This document shows, in pieces, positions 38,938 to 47,925 of a stretch of 64,000 nt of DNA. Each line of letters opens with the position of its first letter. Positions within the stretch are counted from its first letter, which is position 1. Source of the stretch: Pseudanabaena sp. Chao 1811. Its GTDB lineage: Bacteria; Cyanobacteriota; Cyanobacteriia; Pseudanabaenales; Pseudanabaenaceae. The translations under genes and the position numbers were made by a program. Location of the stretch: assembly GCF_027942295.1 (NCBI RefSeq), contig NZ_CP101416.1, positions 4,665,582 through 4,729,581 of the forward strand. The letters are read 5' to 3'. The notes beneath the pieces are model-generated. The model ran no database searches. It saw only the letters and a program-made list of their open reading frames with translations, and was not told the origin of the DNA.

Positions 38938-40431
38938 ATGTCGAGATTGCTGGTTACACAGTATCAGGCGGAGGTTGAAAAAATTATTCGCTATGGTGGC
39001 TCGAAAAAAGAAACCAGCATTCGCAATGCTTTTGAGCGATTATTAAATGATTATTGCAAGCCTCGCAATTATTTGTTAGTTCCTGAATTGGACTTTAAGA
39101 CTAAGTTCAATACGACGGTTTTTCCTGATGGCACGATTAAGGACGCGATTAGGCTAGAGCATGGCTGGTGGGAAAGTAAGGATGAATACGACAAACTGGA
39201 TCTAGAAATTGAGAAGAAGTTTGAGAAGGGGTATCCCGATGAAAATATTTTGTTTGAGGATTCTCAAAATGCGGTTTTAATCCAGAATAGCCGTGAGGTG
39301 GGGCGCGTGGCGATGCGGGATGCGGATGCGCTCGATCGCCTACTCAATATTTTTGTCGATTATGAACGTCCAGAGGTGCGGGACTTTCGGGCGGCGATTA
39401 CCAAGTTTAAGGAAGATATTCCCAGTATTCTCGATAAGTTGCGCGAGACGATTCAGGCTGCGGAGAAGGAAAATCAACAGTTTCGCGATCGCCGCAATGC
39501 GTTTTTAGAGGTATGTCGGCAGTCGATTAATCCTGAGATTGAGATTTTTGATGTCCATGAGATGTTGATTCAGCACATTCTCACGGAGGATATTTTTACA
39601 AATATTTTCCATGAGTCACAGTTTCATCGGGAGAATAATATTGCCCGTGAGTTGTCGGCGATGATCGATACGTTTTTTACGGGGACGACGCGCCGCAATA
39701 CGTTGAAGAGTATTGAGTATTACTATGCGGTGATTCGCCGTAGTTCAGAGAATATTGCGAATCATCATGAGAAGCAGAAGTTTCTCAAGGCTCTCTATGA
39801 GAATTTTTACAAGGCTTATAATCCGAAGGCGGCGGATCGGTTGGGTATTGTGTATACGCCGAATGAGATCGTGCGATTTATGATCGAGAGTGCGGATTAT
39901 CTGGTGCATAAGCATTTTGGCAAGTTGTTATCGGATGAGGGGGTGGAGATTCTCGATCCTTGTACGGGGACGGGAACCTATGTGACGGAGTTGATTGAGT
40001 ATTTGCCAGCGCATAAGTTGGAGCATAAGTATAAGCATGAGATTCATTGTAATGAGATGGCGATTCTGCCCTATTACATTGCGAATTTAAATATTGAGTT
40101 TACCTATGCTCAGAAGATGGATAAGTATGAGGAGTTTAAGAATATTTGTCTAGTGGATACGCTGGATCATTGTGGGTTTGAGGGGAAGCAGTTTGATTTG
40201 TTTGCGATGAGTGTGCAGAATACGACAAGGATTCAGAATCAGAATGATCGCAAGATTTCGGTGATTATTGGCAATCCGCCGTATAACGCATGGCAAGAGA
40301 ATTTCAATCAAAATAATGCGAATCGGGTTTATGGACAAATAGATAAACAGATTAAGGCGACTTACATCAAGCAGGGAACGGCGCAAAACCAAATCGCTGT
40401 GAGATTGTCAAGTAAAATGTGTAAAGTCTAG
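38938..40431 (+). pseudogene. Type ISP restriction-modification enzyme, N-terminal segment (interrupted)
   Basis: Start at the ATG at 38938 (MSRLLVTQYQ). The N-terminal PD-(D/E)XK nuclease-like domain carries GTIKDAIRLEHGWWESKDEYD. A helical coupler (RLGIVYTPNEIVRFMIESADYL) leads into an amino-methyltransferase with motif I LDPCTGTGTYVTELI and motif IV VIIGNPPYNAW. Single-chain ISP enzymes cut DNA after ATP-driven translocation. The helicase motifs are not obvious here, so it may be a shorter Eco57I-like relative. Coding sense stops at codon 488, where an IS256-family element is inserted at 40401; the last ~10 codons are IS sequence. The gene continues at 41847. Confidence 0.88.
40393..40400 (+). 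repeat. 8-bp target-site duplication, left copy
   Basis: ATCGCTGT abuts the IS left end at 40401. The identical octamer flanks the right end at 41839-41846. Confidence 0.9.
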
Positions 40432-41838
40432 AAGCTAGACGTGGAGACGATCCTCGAAGAGGATGGCAAAGCGATTAAGAGCAGGTTTCCAATCACGAAT
40501 CGGCATCGTCCGAGACTGTCAAGTAAAATGTGTAAAGTCTAGAAGCTAGACGTGGAGACGATCCTCGAAGAGGATGGCAAAGCGATTAAGAGCAGGTTTC
40601 CAATCACGAATCGGCATCGTCCACTTCTTCGAGATATTCCGCATTGCTAAATAAACGAGCTTGAAAGCAGCATCATCAGAGGGAAAAATCTGTTGGGATT
40701 TAATCACCTTCCGCAAACTACTGTTCATCGACTCAATCGCATTGGTGGTATAAATCGCCCTGCGAATCTCGGTCGGGAAAGCAAAGAAGGGGATAATGTT
40801 TGCCCAATGACTGCGCCAAGACTTGGAGATTGATGGATATTGCTTGTCCCACTTTTCAGCAAAGAGTTCGAGATTAAACTCAGCCTCCGATTCCGTCGCC
40901 GCGCTATAAATAGCCTTGAGGTCAGCACAAACTTGCTTGCGTTGTTGCCAAGGTACAAAAGCGACCGAGTTTCTGACCATGTGGACAATGCATAACTGCA
41001 CCTGAGTTTTAGGAAATACCGTCTCAATCGCATTAGGGAAACCAGTCAAGCCATCGACACAGGCAATCAAAATATCTTTGACCCCACGGTTGTGAATTTC
41101 GGTGAGTACTGACAACCAGAATTTCGCACCTTCATTCGGAGAAATCCACATACCCAGTAATTCCTTGTACCCGTCCATATTCACGCCCAAGGCAAAGTAC
41201 AAGGATTTGTTAATCACTCTGCCATTGTCTCGGACTTTGATGACTAGACAGTCCAGAAAGACGATTGGATAGACTGCTTCAAGGGGACGGTTTTGCCATT
41301 GCTTCACCTCGTCAATTACTGCATCTGTAACATTGGAAATAAGTGTTGGTGATACTTCAACACCATACATTTCTTGCAACTGGGCTTGAATATCCCTGAC
41401 ACTCATACCTCGTGCGTAGAGAGCAATGATCTTTTCATCTAGTCCTGACAAGCGACTTTGTCCTTTCTTCACCATCTGCGGTTCAAACTCCCCTTGCCGA
41501 TCTCGGGGGACTGCGATTTCGGCTACGCCAAAGTCACCTTGCACTTTTTTCTGGCTATAGCCATTGCGACTGTTGGTTTGTCCTTCTGGTCTTGGTTCGT
41601 GCTTACCGTATCCCAGATGGGTTGATAGTTCTGCTTCCAAGGCTCTCTCCACCAACGCGGTTGTCAGTTGTTTCAGAATGCCTCCTTCTCCGAATAGGTC
41701 AGGTGGTGTTTTACATTCTTGCAGCAATTCGTCGAGCAATTCTTTGCGTATATTCATCAGTTTTAGTGTTGGTAATTGTGTGTCTAGATCATCTCTCTGT
41801 ATATATCCCAGACTTTACACACTTCACTTTACACTCTC
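40401..41838 (-). mobile_element. IS256-family insertion sequence with duplicated end
   Basis: 1438 bp between 8-bp direct repeats (ATCGCTGT). The ends are imperfect inverted repeats: GTCAAGTAAAATGTGTAAAG on the left, and the right end read inward has TGTAAAGTGAAGTGTGTAAAG. The left 111 bp (40401-40511) is repeated almost exactly from 40512, one visible T/C difference, so a unit of about 1327 bp carries an extra copy of its terminus inside one pair of target duplications. Joining the flanks across one octamer restores the ISP reading frame (QNQIAVYDMYTRF). Confidence 0.93.
40546..41757 (-). CDS. IS256-family transposase
   Basis: 403 residues, full length. The DDE catalytic residues are visible in [16 protein letters not shown] (Asp), [20 protein letters not shown] (Asp) and [20 protein letters not shown] (Glu). 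The N-terminal helix-turn-helix region contains [22 protein letters not shown]. No frameshift is seen, so the element may still be mobile. The last codons are duplicated in the extra IS end at 40435-40511. Confidence 0.95.
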   Translation of the reverse strand: MNIRKELLDELLQECKTPPDLFGEGGILKQLTTALVERALEAELSTHLGYGKHEPRPEGQTNSRNGYSQKKVQGDFGVAEIAVPRDRQGEFEPQMVKKGQSRLSGLDEKIIALYARGMSVRDIQAQLQEMYGVEVSPTLISNVTDAVIDEVKQWQNRPLEAVYPIVFLDCLVIKVRDNGRVINKSLYFALGVNMDGYKELLGMWISPNEGAKFWLSVLTEIHNRGVKDILIACVDGLTGFPNAIETVFPKTQVQLCIVHMVRNSVAFVPWQQRKQVCADLKAIYSAATESEAEFNLELFAEKWDKQYPSISKSWRSHWANIIPFFAFPTEIRRAIYTTNAIESMNSSLRKVIKSQQIFPSDDAAFKLVYLAMRNISKKWTMPIRDWKPALNRFAILFEDRLHV

Positions 41839-41846
41839 ATCGCTGT
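41839..41846 (+). repeat. 8-bp target-site duplication, right copy
   Basis: ATCGCTGT directly after the right inverted repeat, matching 40393-40400. Confidence 0.9.
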
Positions 41847-42126
41847 CTATGATATGTATACGCGCTTCTATCGTTGGGCAAGCGATCGCCTTGGTAAAAA
41901 TGGTTTAGTTGCATTTATCACCAATCGCTCATTTATTGATTCGCAAACATTTGATGGATTTCGTAGGTGTTTGGCAGATGAGTTTGATTATATTTACATT
42001 GTTGATACGCAGTCAGATGTGAGAAGTAATCCTAAAATTTCTGGCACAAAAAATAATGTCTTTGGTATCCAAACTGGCGTTGCTATAATGTTTTTAGTTA
42101 AAAATCATGAGGAGAAAAGAAAATGA
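41847..42126 (+). pseudogene. Type ISP restriction-modification enzyme, middle segment
   Basis: Continues the same reading frame after the IS: YDMYTRFYRWASDRLG, then LVAFITNRSFIDSQTFDGFRRCLADEFDYI and GTKNNVFGIQTGVAIMFLVKNHEE, the conserved post-NPPY region of type ISP/Eco57I methylases. It has no start codon of its own at the junction; an ATG at 41854 is incidental. The frame ends at a TGA (42124-42126) that overlaps the ATG of an inserted two-gene cassette. Confidence 0.85.
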
Positions 42127-42365
42127 ACGCTCAACTTATGGTTCAACCATCTTCTTTTGTTGATTCTGGAATACAGATGAAGCGAGTCCGTAATTTGTAT
42201 TTATTCAAGTTTAATGATGATTTACAGGATCGGCTTGAATTTTTGAATGAGAAAAAAAGAGATTTAAAATTAACCTCAGAAGAAGATTCTGAGTTAAAAG
42301 GAATCCTTGAACTAGACCGCATTTTTACATTATTAAACGCTAAAGTCATTGCTGAGTCTGCTTAA
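42123..42365 (+). CDS. Small protein encoded with the HNH endonuclease
   Basis: 80 residues. Helical: LYLFKFNDDLQDRLEFLNEKKRDLKL, then SEEDSELKGILELDRIFTLLNAKVIAESA. Short ORFs of this kind commonly precede free-standing HNH genes in cyanobacteria; a partner or inhibitor role is inference. The ATG overlaps the TGA of the ISP middle segment, and the HNH gene follows 2 bp after its stop. Confidence 0.75.
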   Translation: MNAQLMVQPSSFVDSGIQMKRVRNLYLFKFNDDLQDRLEFLNEKKRDLKLTSEEDSELKGILELDRIFTLLNAKVIAESA

Positions 42366-42367
42366 AC

Positions 42368-42832
42368 ATGTCTATTTCTAAAGAGATTCGTCAGCAAGTT
42401 CGAGACAGAGCCAATTATTTATGTGAATATTGTCATTCTTCAGAAGATGCGAGTGCAGCAAGATTTGAGATCGATCATATTAAACCGCGTTCTTTAGGTG
42501 GTTCAGACAAACTTGATAATTTAGCTTTGGCTTGTCAAAGATGTAACGGCTATCGTTATAATTTCACAGAAGGACTTGATCCTAATTCTTTGATTTCTGT
42601 GATCTTATTTAACCCACGTTTAGATAGTTGGAACGATCACTTTATCTGGACAAGTGACAGATTAAAAATCAAAGGTAAAACTTCAATTGGTCGTGCAACT
42701 TGCGATCGCTTAGATTTGAATGATGATAAACATAATGATAGTGCGATCGTGACGGCGCGACGTTTATGGATTCGTGGCGGATGGCATCCTCCATTAGGTG
42801 ATGGTATAGAGGTTAATAATGGAAAAGGATAA
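42368..42832 (+). CDS. HNH endonuclease
   Basis: 154 residues with a complete HNH fold: zinc CxxC (YLCEYCHSSED), EIDHIKPRSLGG (His-containing catalytic strand), NLALACQRCNGYRYN (Asn, second CxxC and Asn). The C-terminal half (HFIWTSDRLKIKGKTSIGRATCDRLDLND) is the usual tail of cyanobacterial free-standing HNH proteins. It is placed between two parts of a methyltransferase-nuclease gene, where homing-type HNH enzymes often insert. No catalytic loss is visible. Confidence 0.92.
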   Translation: MSISKEIRQQVRDRANYLCEYCHSSEDASAARFEIDHIKPRSLGGSDKLDNLALACQRCNGYRYNFTEGLDPNSLISVILFNPRLDSWNDHFIWTSDRLKIKGKTSIGRATCDRLDLNDDKHNDSAIVTARRLWIRGGWHPPLGDGIEVNNGKG

Positions 42833-43557
42833 AGCGAGAATTTTTTACTTTACGTTGAGGGATGAGCAAACTAAGGATGAAAAGCTAGATTGGTTTGCAA
42901 ATATAAAGATTGAGAATATTCCTTTTGAGCAGATTAAGCCAGATAAAAAGGCTAATTGGGTAAATCAAACTGATAATGATTTTGATGATTTATTGCCTTT
43001 GGTTGATAAAGAAGTAAAAGCAGGAAAATCGGAAGAAGCAATTTTTCAATTTTTTTCAGCAGGAATTAAAACTCAGCGTGATGAATGGGTTTATGATTTC
43101 TCAGAAGATATTTTAGTCAAAAAAATCAAATATCTTGTTAGTGCTTATATGGAGCAGTTAACAAAAGGTTCAACAAGAGATTTTGACGTTAAGTGGGATC
43201 GAGAAACAACTAAGTATTTAGTTCGTAATATCTCCAAAACCTTTAAAAAATCTCAGATTTTTAAAGGTTCATACCGTCCCTACACAAAGCAATATTTTTA
43301 TTTTGATAAACATTTCAATGGGATGACTTATCAATGGTTCAATATTTTCAATCCAGAAACTCAAGATAATTTATATTTATCTTTTGTCGCCATAGGAAAT
43401 AATTTACCTTTTCATTGTTTGGCTAGTAATACAATTATAGATCTTCATTTTACAGGTGATTCTCAATGTCTTCCTCTTTTTCGTTATGATGAAAATGGAG
43501 ATCGCATTGAGAATATTACTGATTGGGCTTTGGAGAGGTTCCGCGAGCGTTATCTGC

Positions 43558-43643
43558 CCTCACCCCCAGCCCCTCTCCCGCAGGAGAGGGGAGCAAGAGA
43601 ACCCTCACCCCCAGCCCCTCTCCCGCAGGAGAGGGGAGCAAGA
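43558..43643 (+). repeat. Two direct copies of a palindromic repeat left of DUF559
   Basis: CCCTCACCCCCAGCCCCTCT with the palindrome CTCTCCCGCAGGAGAG occurs at 43558 and again at 43602. Translated in frame it gives two PAPLPQERGA blocks. It is the inverse of the repeats on the right at 44043-44203. Confidence 0.9.
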
Positions 43644-43734
43644 TTGGAGCAGGAGAGGGATGGAGGATTAGATCCTGATTTGGTGCGTTTGGTGGGGGCT
43701 AGACGGGATATTCCTGAAGCTTTGTTGCAAAAGG

Positions 43735-44025
43735 CTAAAGAGTTGCGGCAAAAGCAAACTCCAGCAGAACAGGTGTTATGGCAGTGTTTACGCGCAAATC
43801 AGCTACATGGTGCAAAATTTCGCAGACAACACAACATTGGTCAATATATCGTTGATTTTTACTGCCATGCAGCCAAACTCGTCATCGAGCTAGATGGTGG
43901 AATCCATGAATTACAAAAAGACCGAGACAGCGATCGCGACACATACCTAAAAGCCAACGGCTTACAAGTCCTCCGCTTCCAAAACGAAGAAATTACCCAA
44001 AACCTCCCCCAAATCCTCCAAACCA
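43735..44025 (+). other. DUF559 nuclease domain (homing-type) inside the ISP frame
   Basis: The segment encodes KELRQKQTPAEQVLWQCLRA, KFRRQHNIGQYIVDFYCHAAKLVIELDGG and YLKANGLQVLRFQNEEI. It is the complete Vsr-like PD-(D/E)XK core of DUF559, with the catalytic pattern IVDF and LVIELDG. The domain normally exists as a free-standing ~110-residue protein. Here it has no start or stop of its own and reads through into the host gene. Confidence 0.88.
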
Positions 44026-44042
44026 TCTCGCAATTTCTCTTT

Positions 44043-44203
44043 CTCCCCTCTCCTGCGGGAGAGGGGCAGGGGGTGAGGGCAGAAACTCCTGCGGGAGAGG
44101 GGCTAGGGGTGAGGGCAGACTCTCTTGCTACGGAAGAGTTGAGGGCAGAAACTCCTACTCTCTTGTCCCCCTCTCCTGCGGGAGAGGGGCTAGGGGTGAG
44201 GGC
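44043..44203 (-). repeat. Three inverted copies of the palindromic repeat right of DUF559
   Basis: CCTCTCCTGCGGGAGAGGGG followed by a GGGTGAGGGCAGA tail occurs at 44043-44080, shortened at 44086-44118, and again at 44165-44203. They are inverted relative to the copies on the left of the nuclease domain. Confidence 0.88.
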
Positions 44204-44749
44204 AGAAACAATCACCAAACTCGACATCTTCCATTACACCTACGCCGTCCTTCACCATCCAGCCTACCGCACCAAATACGAACTCAACCTCAAACGCGAA
44301 TTTCCTCGACTTCCCTTTTACGAAGACTTCCATCAATGGGCATCATGGGGCAAAGCTCTAATGGACTTACATCTCAACTACGAAACCATCGAACCCTACG
44401 GACTACAACGAGTCGAAATTGCCACCAAAGACAACCCCAAAGCCAAACTCAAAGCCGATAAAACCAACGGTGTGATTAGCCTTGATGATAATACCCAGTT
44501 AACAGGTGTACCAGCGATCGCATGGGAATACAAACTCGGAAATCGTTCCGCCCTTGAATGGATACTCGATCAATACAAAGAAAAGAAGCCCAAAGATCCC
44601 ACTATTGCCAAGCTTTTCAATACCTACAAATTTGCTGACTATAAAGAGCAAGTCATCGATTTACTACAAAGAGTCTGCACAGTCAGCGTCAAGACAATGG
44701 AAATTATTCAACTTATGTGAGCTTCCAAAATATGAAAATTATAATCGAG

Positions 44750-46375
44750 CTATTTAGACTGTTTATTACCGTAACGGATAAAATCAACTAACCGCTTTGG
44801 TAAATTAATCAAGCCCTTCCACAACCTAATAAAGAAATTTTCGATTTTGAGAATAATGGCATCGAGCCAAAAGATTACGGTCATTACAGGGTTATAGACA
44901 TAGCCTAAAAGCGTTGCCTTAGCTTCAATCCATGCTCTTAACGGGCGCTCATTTTCTGTATCTGAAGTTGAATTTTGATAGGCTAATGTTTCTTCTTCAA
45001 AGAGCAAACTTCCTTCGATTCGATCTTGAGAAATTTGTGTAGTTGTGGTTTCAAAACTTTGTAACTCTCCTGAAGAGTTAATTGCTGTCATATCTTGAGA
45101 CTTCGTAAAGGCATGAGATTCATATTCCAAAGGAAGCGGCCAAGGTCCATTATCATCACCAAAGACATCTTCCATTGTTAGCCATGATTCCTCGCTGGGA
45201 GCTATATCAGAAGTTTCATCTAGAGTAGGTTTTGATAACTGTCTCCCAAAGAAATAGGCAATCGCTTCGGCAATCAATCTCTGTAAACGTTCAAGCTGAT
45301 CGTCAACTTTGAGTTCATCGGAACTTTCAGAACTAGATTTTTTAGCTTTATTTGGAGATTCCTGAGAACTGGTTTGGAGCTTATCGGCAGCTTCTCCCGA
45401 TAGAAATTCTGACGCTTTTTCTTGGAAATCCTCAAGGACATCACTAGATGTTACTGCCTCGCCATCAAGCACACGTTTACCAATAAAATAGGCGATCGCG
45501 GCAGCAATCAATTCTCGTAATCGCTCTAGATTGATATTTTGAGTTAATGGTGCATTTTCTTTGATCGCACCCGTTGATTTAGCACGTCGTCGCCGCAATT
45601 TGGGACTAGAGGGTAAAGCATCAGATTCTGTACCTGATAAATCTATTAATTCTTCATCACTAGCTAAATTTTGTTCTTGAGTATTAGCTTGATTGCCATG
45701 ACCAAAAAAATAGGCGATCGCTGCTTCGATCAAACGGCGCAATTGCTCTAGACTGCGATTTTTCCCTAGGGCGACATTTTCCGCCAAACCATTACTTTCT
45801 TTTAAGGCATTCTCCTCAGCTTGACGTTGCTCCACCTGTTGCTGCCAGATTTCCGCAAAGATCCGATTGGCAATTATTCTTGGCTCTAATTCAGGATTAT
45901 CGATGTTCGCGAGATTATCAGGCTGGCGCTTGACGATCGCGGCAATATTGCGATCTAGTTGGATTTTGGTACGATCGATCCAATTTAAAAATTTGACTAA
46001 AGGTCTTAAGAGTAAAGGAATTTCTGGGGAGATTTCGGGCTTTGGTAACTCTTGCTCAATTGCCTGCTCAATATTTTCAGTATTTGCCTCAGATTCCGAT
46101 AATAACCCGACGGACTCAGGTTGCGATCGCAGTTTTTCTCTATCCTCAGTTTTAGTACGACCTAGTGCAGGAAAAATCCGCTTAGTCGTCGAAGCAACCA
46201 GATACACAGGATATAAAGCCGCTTTTGCTACTTGATAGGCAAGCAAGCGCGGTAAGTCCTTCACGCTGGGCATCTGCTTTAATTGGCGATCAATTAATCG
46301 TCTTGCACTGCGTCCTAATTTGGCAGGCAAGGATTGATCGATCCAATTAAAGAGGCGGCTTTGAAAACGTGGCAT
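44750..46375 (-). CDS. Large hypothetical protein with a triple LIxAAIAYFxG repeat
   Basis: 541 residues. The N-terminus is basic and helical (LFNWIDQSLPAKLGRSARRLID). Three near-identical amphipathic motifs are spread over the middle: LRRLIEAAIAYFFGHG, LRELIAAAIAYFIGKR and LQRLIAEAIAYFFGRQL. Each is separated by acidic, disordered stretches rich in Ser and Glu. The C-terminus has a possible helix (YVYNPVMTVIFWLDAIILKIENFFIRLWKG). I know no function. The motifs look like membrane-surface binding helices or protein-docking sites. Confidence 0.75.
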   Translation of the reverse strand: MPRFQSRLFNWIDQSLPAKLGRSARRLIDRQLKQMPSVKDLPRLLAYQVAKAALYPVYLVASTTKRIFPALGRTKTEDREKLRSQPESVGLLSESEANTENIEQAIEQELPKPEISPEIPLLLRPLVKFLNWIDRTKIQLDRNIAAIVKRQPDNLANIDNPELEPRIIANRIFAEIWQQQVEQRQAEENALKESNGLAENVALGKNRSLEQLRRLIEAAIAYFFGHGNQANTQEQNLASDEELIDLSGTESDALPSSPKLRRRRAKSTGAIKENAPLTQNINLERLRELIAAAIAYFIGKRVLDGEAVTSSDVLEDFQEKASEFLSGEAADKLQTSSQESPNKAKKSSSESSDELKVDDQLERLQRLIAEAIAYFFGRQLSKPTLDETSDIAPSEESWLTMEDVFGDDNGPWPLPLEYESHAFTKSQDMTAINSSGELQSFETTTTQISQDRIEGSLLFEEETLAYQNSTSDTENERPLRAWIEAKATLLGYVYNPVMTVIFWLDAIILKIENFFIRLWKGLINLPKRLVDFIRYGNKQSK

Positions 46376-46539
46376 AGATACATCATAAAAAAGAAAGGCG
46401 CGATCGCCAATAAAAAAGGTCTGTCAATGGGTGAAGGGGGAGGTAAACTTCAAACAATGGGTAAAAGTTATAAGAAATTCACATGCTGTCATTTCGGCAA
46501 AGCGATGGGAATGATAGTCTCAGTGGGCTTTGTCCAAAG

Positions 46540-47190
46540 TCATGAGTTTATCTGTTCCCTTATCCATTTCCTAAACTCACGGATCAATTTATTATCGTCA
46601 TTGACTGACTGTTGCAAAAATTGATTAAGAACCTCACTAGAAACCATCGGGAATGCAAGACTAAACTCGCTCTCTAAATATTCACTAGCTTCCAATTTAT
46701 AAATGCGAATACTCGAAGCACTATACTTCCATATCTCAGGTACACCTAAATCCCGATAAATTGCAAATCTACGGTTGCTAGGACTAGTGATATCAACTTC
46801 CACCACTAAATCAGGAGGCGGATCAATCGCAAGGTCAATTTCACGCCCATTAATGCGATCGTAGTTTTGGATATAAAAGCAACAGTCTGGCTCTACACCC
46901 ACAGCCAAGTCTTCCCGATTTAACGTTGTGGAACCAAATCCCCTTATCCCTAAATCTAATTCCTCTGTCAGTGCAATGATTATTCTCTCTAGAAGATAAT
47001 TAATGGCTTCATGCAATCCCAAAGGCATTTTTATTTCTAAAACTCCATGATAGTAAGCCAAAAGAATTGATCGCTGGTCGCCCATATCATTCAGCATGGA
47101 TTGATAGGTTTGCCAACTAATATTGGGCAATACAGCGTTATTAGCCGAAGATGCTGTGGTTTCGGGTTTTATGATTGGTGTAATAGTCAT
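46540..47190 (-). CDS. Uma2 family endonuclease
   Basis: 216 residues, the PD-(D/E)XK-like Uma2 (DUF820) family, greatly expanded in cyanobacteria. Motifs: ILLAYYHGVLEIKMPLGLHEAI, LAVGVEPDCCFYIQNY, DPPPDLVVEVDITSPSNRR and YRDLGVPEIWKY. The ExD and PDLVVEV elements form the putative active site. The C-terminal part adds a helix. The biological role of Uma2 proteins is unknown. A second copy lies at 57823-58413. Confidence 0.9.
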   Translation of the reverse strand: MTITPIIKPETTASSANNAVLPNISWQTYQSMLNDMGDQRSILLAYYHGVLEIKMPLGLHEAINYLLERIIIALTEELDLGIRGFGSTTLNREDLAVGVEPDCCFYIQNYDRINGREIDLAIDPPPDLVVEVDITSPSNRRFAIYRDLGVPEIWKYSASSIRIYKLEASEYLESEFSLAFPMVSSEVLNQFLQQSVNDDNKLIREFRKWIREQINS

Positions 47191-47280
47191 AACGGGTTGC
47201 TACTACGACTTTATTTAAAGTTGCTGAAAATTTGAGATGCATTAAATAACTTGTAGCACAAAACAGCAAAATGCCCCTTT

Positions 47281-47321
47281 ACACAAAAAGACTTCGAGCG
47301 TTGCTCGAAGTCTTTTTGTGT
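47281..47321 (-). terminator. Terminator of petB-petD
   Basis: ACACAAAAAGACTTCGAGC, a GTT loop and the complementary arm ending in TTTTTGTGT, about 37 bp past the petD stop. A second short inverted repeat (AAATAATTTGC) follows. Confidence 0.75.
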
Positions 47322-47357
47322 TTTCAAATAATTTGCAAAGCAAATTATTTAAACAAA

Positions 47358-47843
47358 TTAGAACAAGCCCAAGGTCAAAGACTTGTCAATGGGCAAGGTG
47401 GAACCGATACCCAAGTAAAGGGTAAAAGCAGTACCAAAGAGGAATACTGCCATCGCTACAGGACGACGGAAAGGATTTTGGAACTTGTTAACATTCTCGA
47501 TGAAGGGAATGAGGATCAAGCCAACGGGAATCAAGCTTTGGAGCAGTACACCCAAAAGCTTGTTAGGTACGATCCGCAAAATTTGGAATGCAGGATACAA
47601 GAACCACTCTGGCAAAATTTCCAAAGGAGTTGCGAAAGGATTTGCAGGTTCGCCAACCAAGGTGGGGTCAAGCACTGCCAAACCAGTAATCAAAGCGATC
47701 GTGCCAGTAATTACAACGGGGAACATGTACAACAAGTCATTCGGCCAAGCTGGTTCGCCGTAGTAGTTGTGACCCATGTTCTTTTCCAACTTGGCGCGCA
47801 AGATTGGATCATTCAAATCGGGGAGCTTTTCAGTCTTTGCCAT
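47358..47843 (-). CDS. petD: Cytochrome b6-f complex subunit IV
   Basis: 161 residues. It starts [13 protein letters not shown] and has three membrane helices. The N-terminal motif [20 protein letters not shown] and the [24 protein letters not shown] segment with the conserved PEWY-like (here PEWF) quinol-site loop are diagnostic. Subunit of the complex linking photosystems II and I. It lies 82 bp after petB in the usual order. Confidence 0.98.
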   Translation of the reverse strand: MAKTEKLPDLNDPILRAKLEKNMGHNYYGEPAWPNDLLYMFPVVITGTIALITGLAVLDPTLVGEPANPFATPLEILPEWFLYPAFQILRIVPNKLLGVLLQSLIPVGLILIPFIENVNKFQNPFRRPVAMAVFLFGTAFTLYLGIGSTLPIDKSLTLGLF

Positions 47844-47925
47844 TTTATTGCTCTACTATTGCAATGTATTTTTTCTAAAATTATCTAATACGAAAATCCT
47901 AAATTTGGTTGTAAGATAACAAACC

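Larger units (their letters stand above)
42112..42832 (+). mobile_element. Two-gene HNH cassette inserted in the ISP gene
   Basis: The segment lies between ISP residues that are normally contiguous: FLVKNHE on the left and EKDKARIFYFTLRDE on the right. The sequence GAGAAAAG on the left and GGAAAAGG on the right may mark the junction. It carries an 80-residue gene and a 154-residue HNH endonuclease gene. Both edges are arranged as start/stop overlaps (ATGA at 42123, and the C-terminal ISP ATG inside the HNH stop region), so translation can pass from one piece to the next. The boundaries are my estimate. Confidence 0.65.
42819..44720 (+). pseudogene. Type ISP restriction-modification enzyme, C-terminal segment with an inserted DUF559 domain
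   Basis: 633 residues read from an ATG inside the end of the HNH gene (MEKDKARIFYFTLRDEQ). The ISP specificity region is recognisable: YRPYTKQYFYFDKHFNGM, LPLFRYDENGDRIENITDW, then, after a foreign block, KLDIFHYTYAVLHHPAYRTKYELNLKREFPRLPFYEDF and VIDLLQRVCTVSVKTMEII at the end. Residues ~245-464 are an insertion (43555-44215) made of repeat-encoded Pro/Gly stretches around a DUF559 nuclease domain. The frame stays open throughout, so this part may still be expressed. Confidence 0.8.

Noticed and set aside
41564..41908. 114-codon ORF at the right end of the IS on the plus strand
   Set aside because: Antisense to the transposase start; no domain and overlaps the inverted repeat.
47271..47888. 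205-codon ORF antisense to petD
   Set aside because: It is the shadow of petD, has no protein-like composition, and petD is certain.
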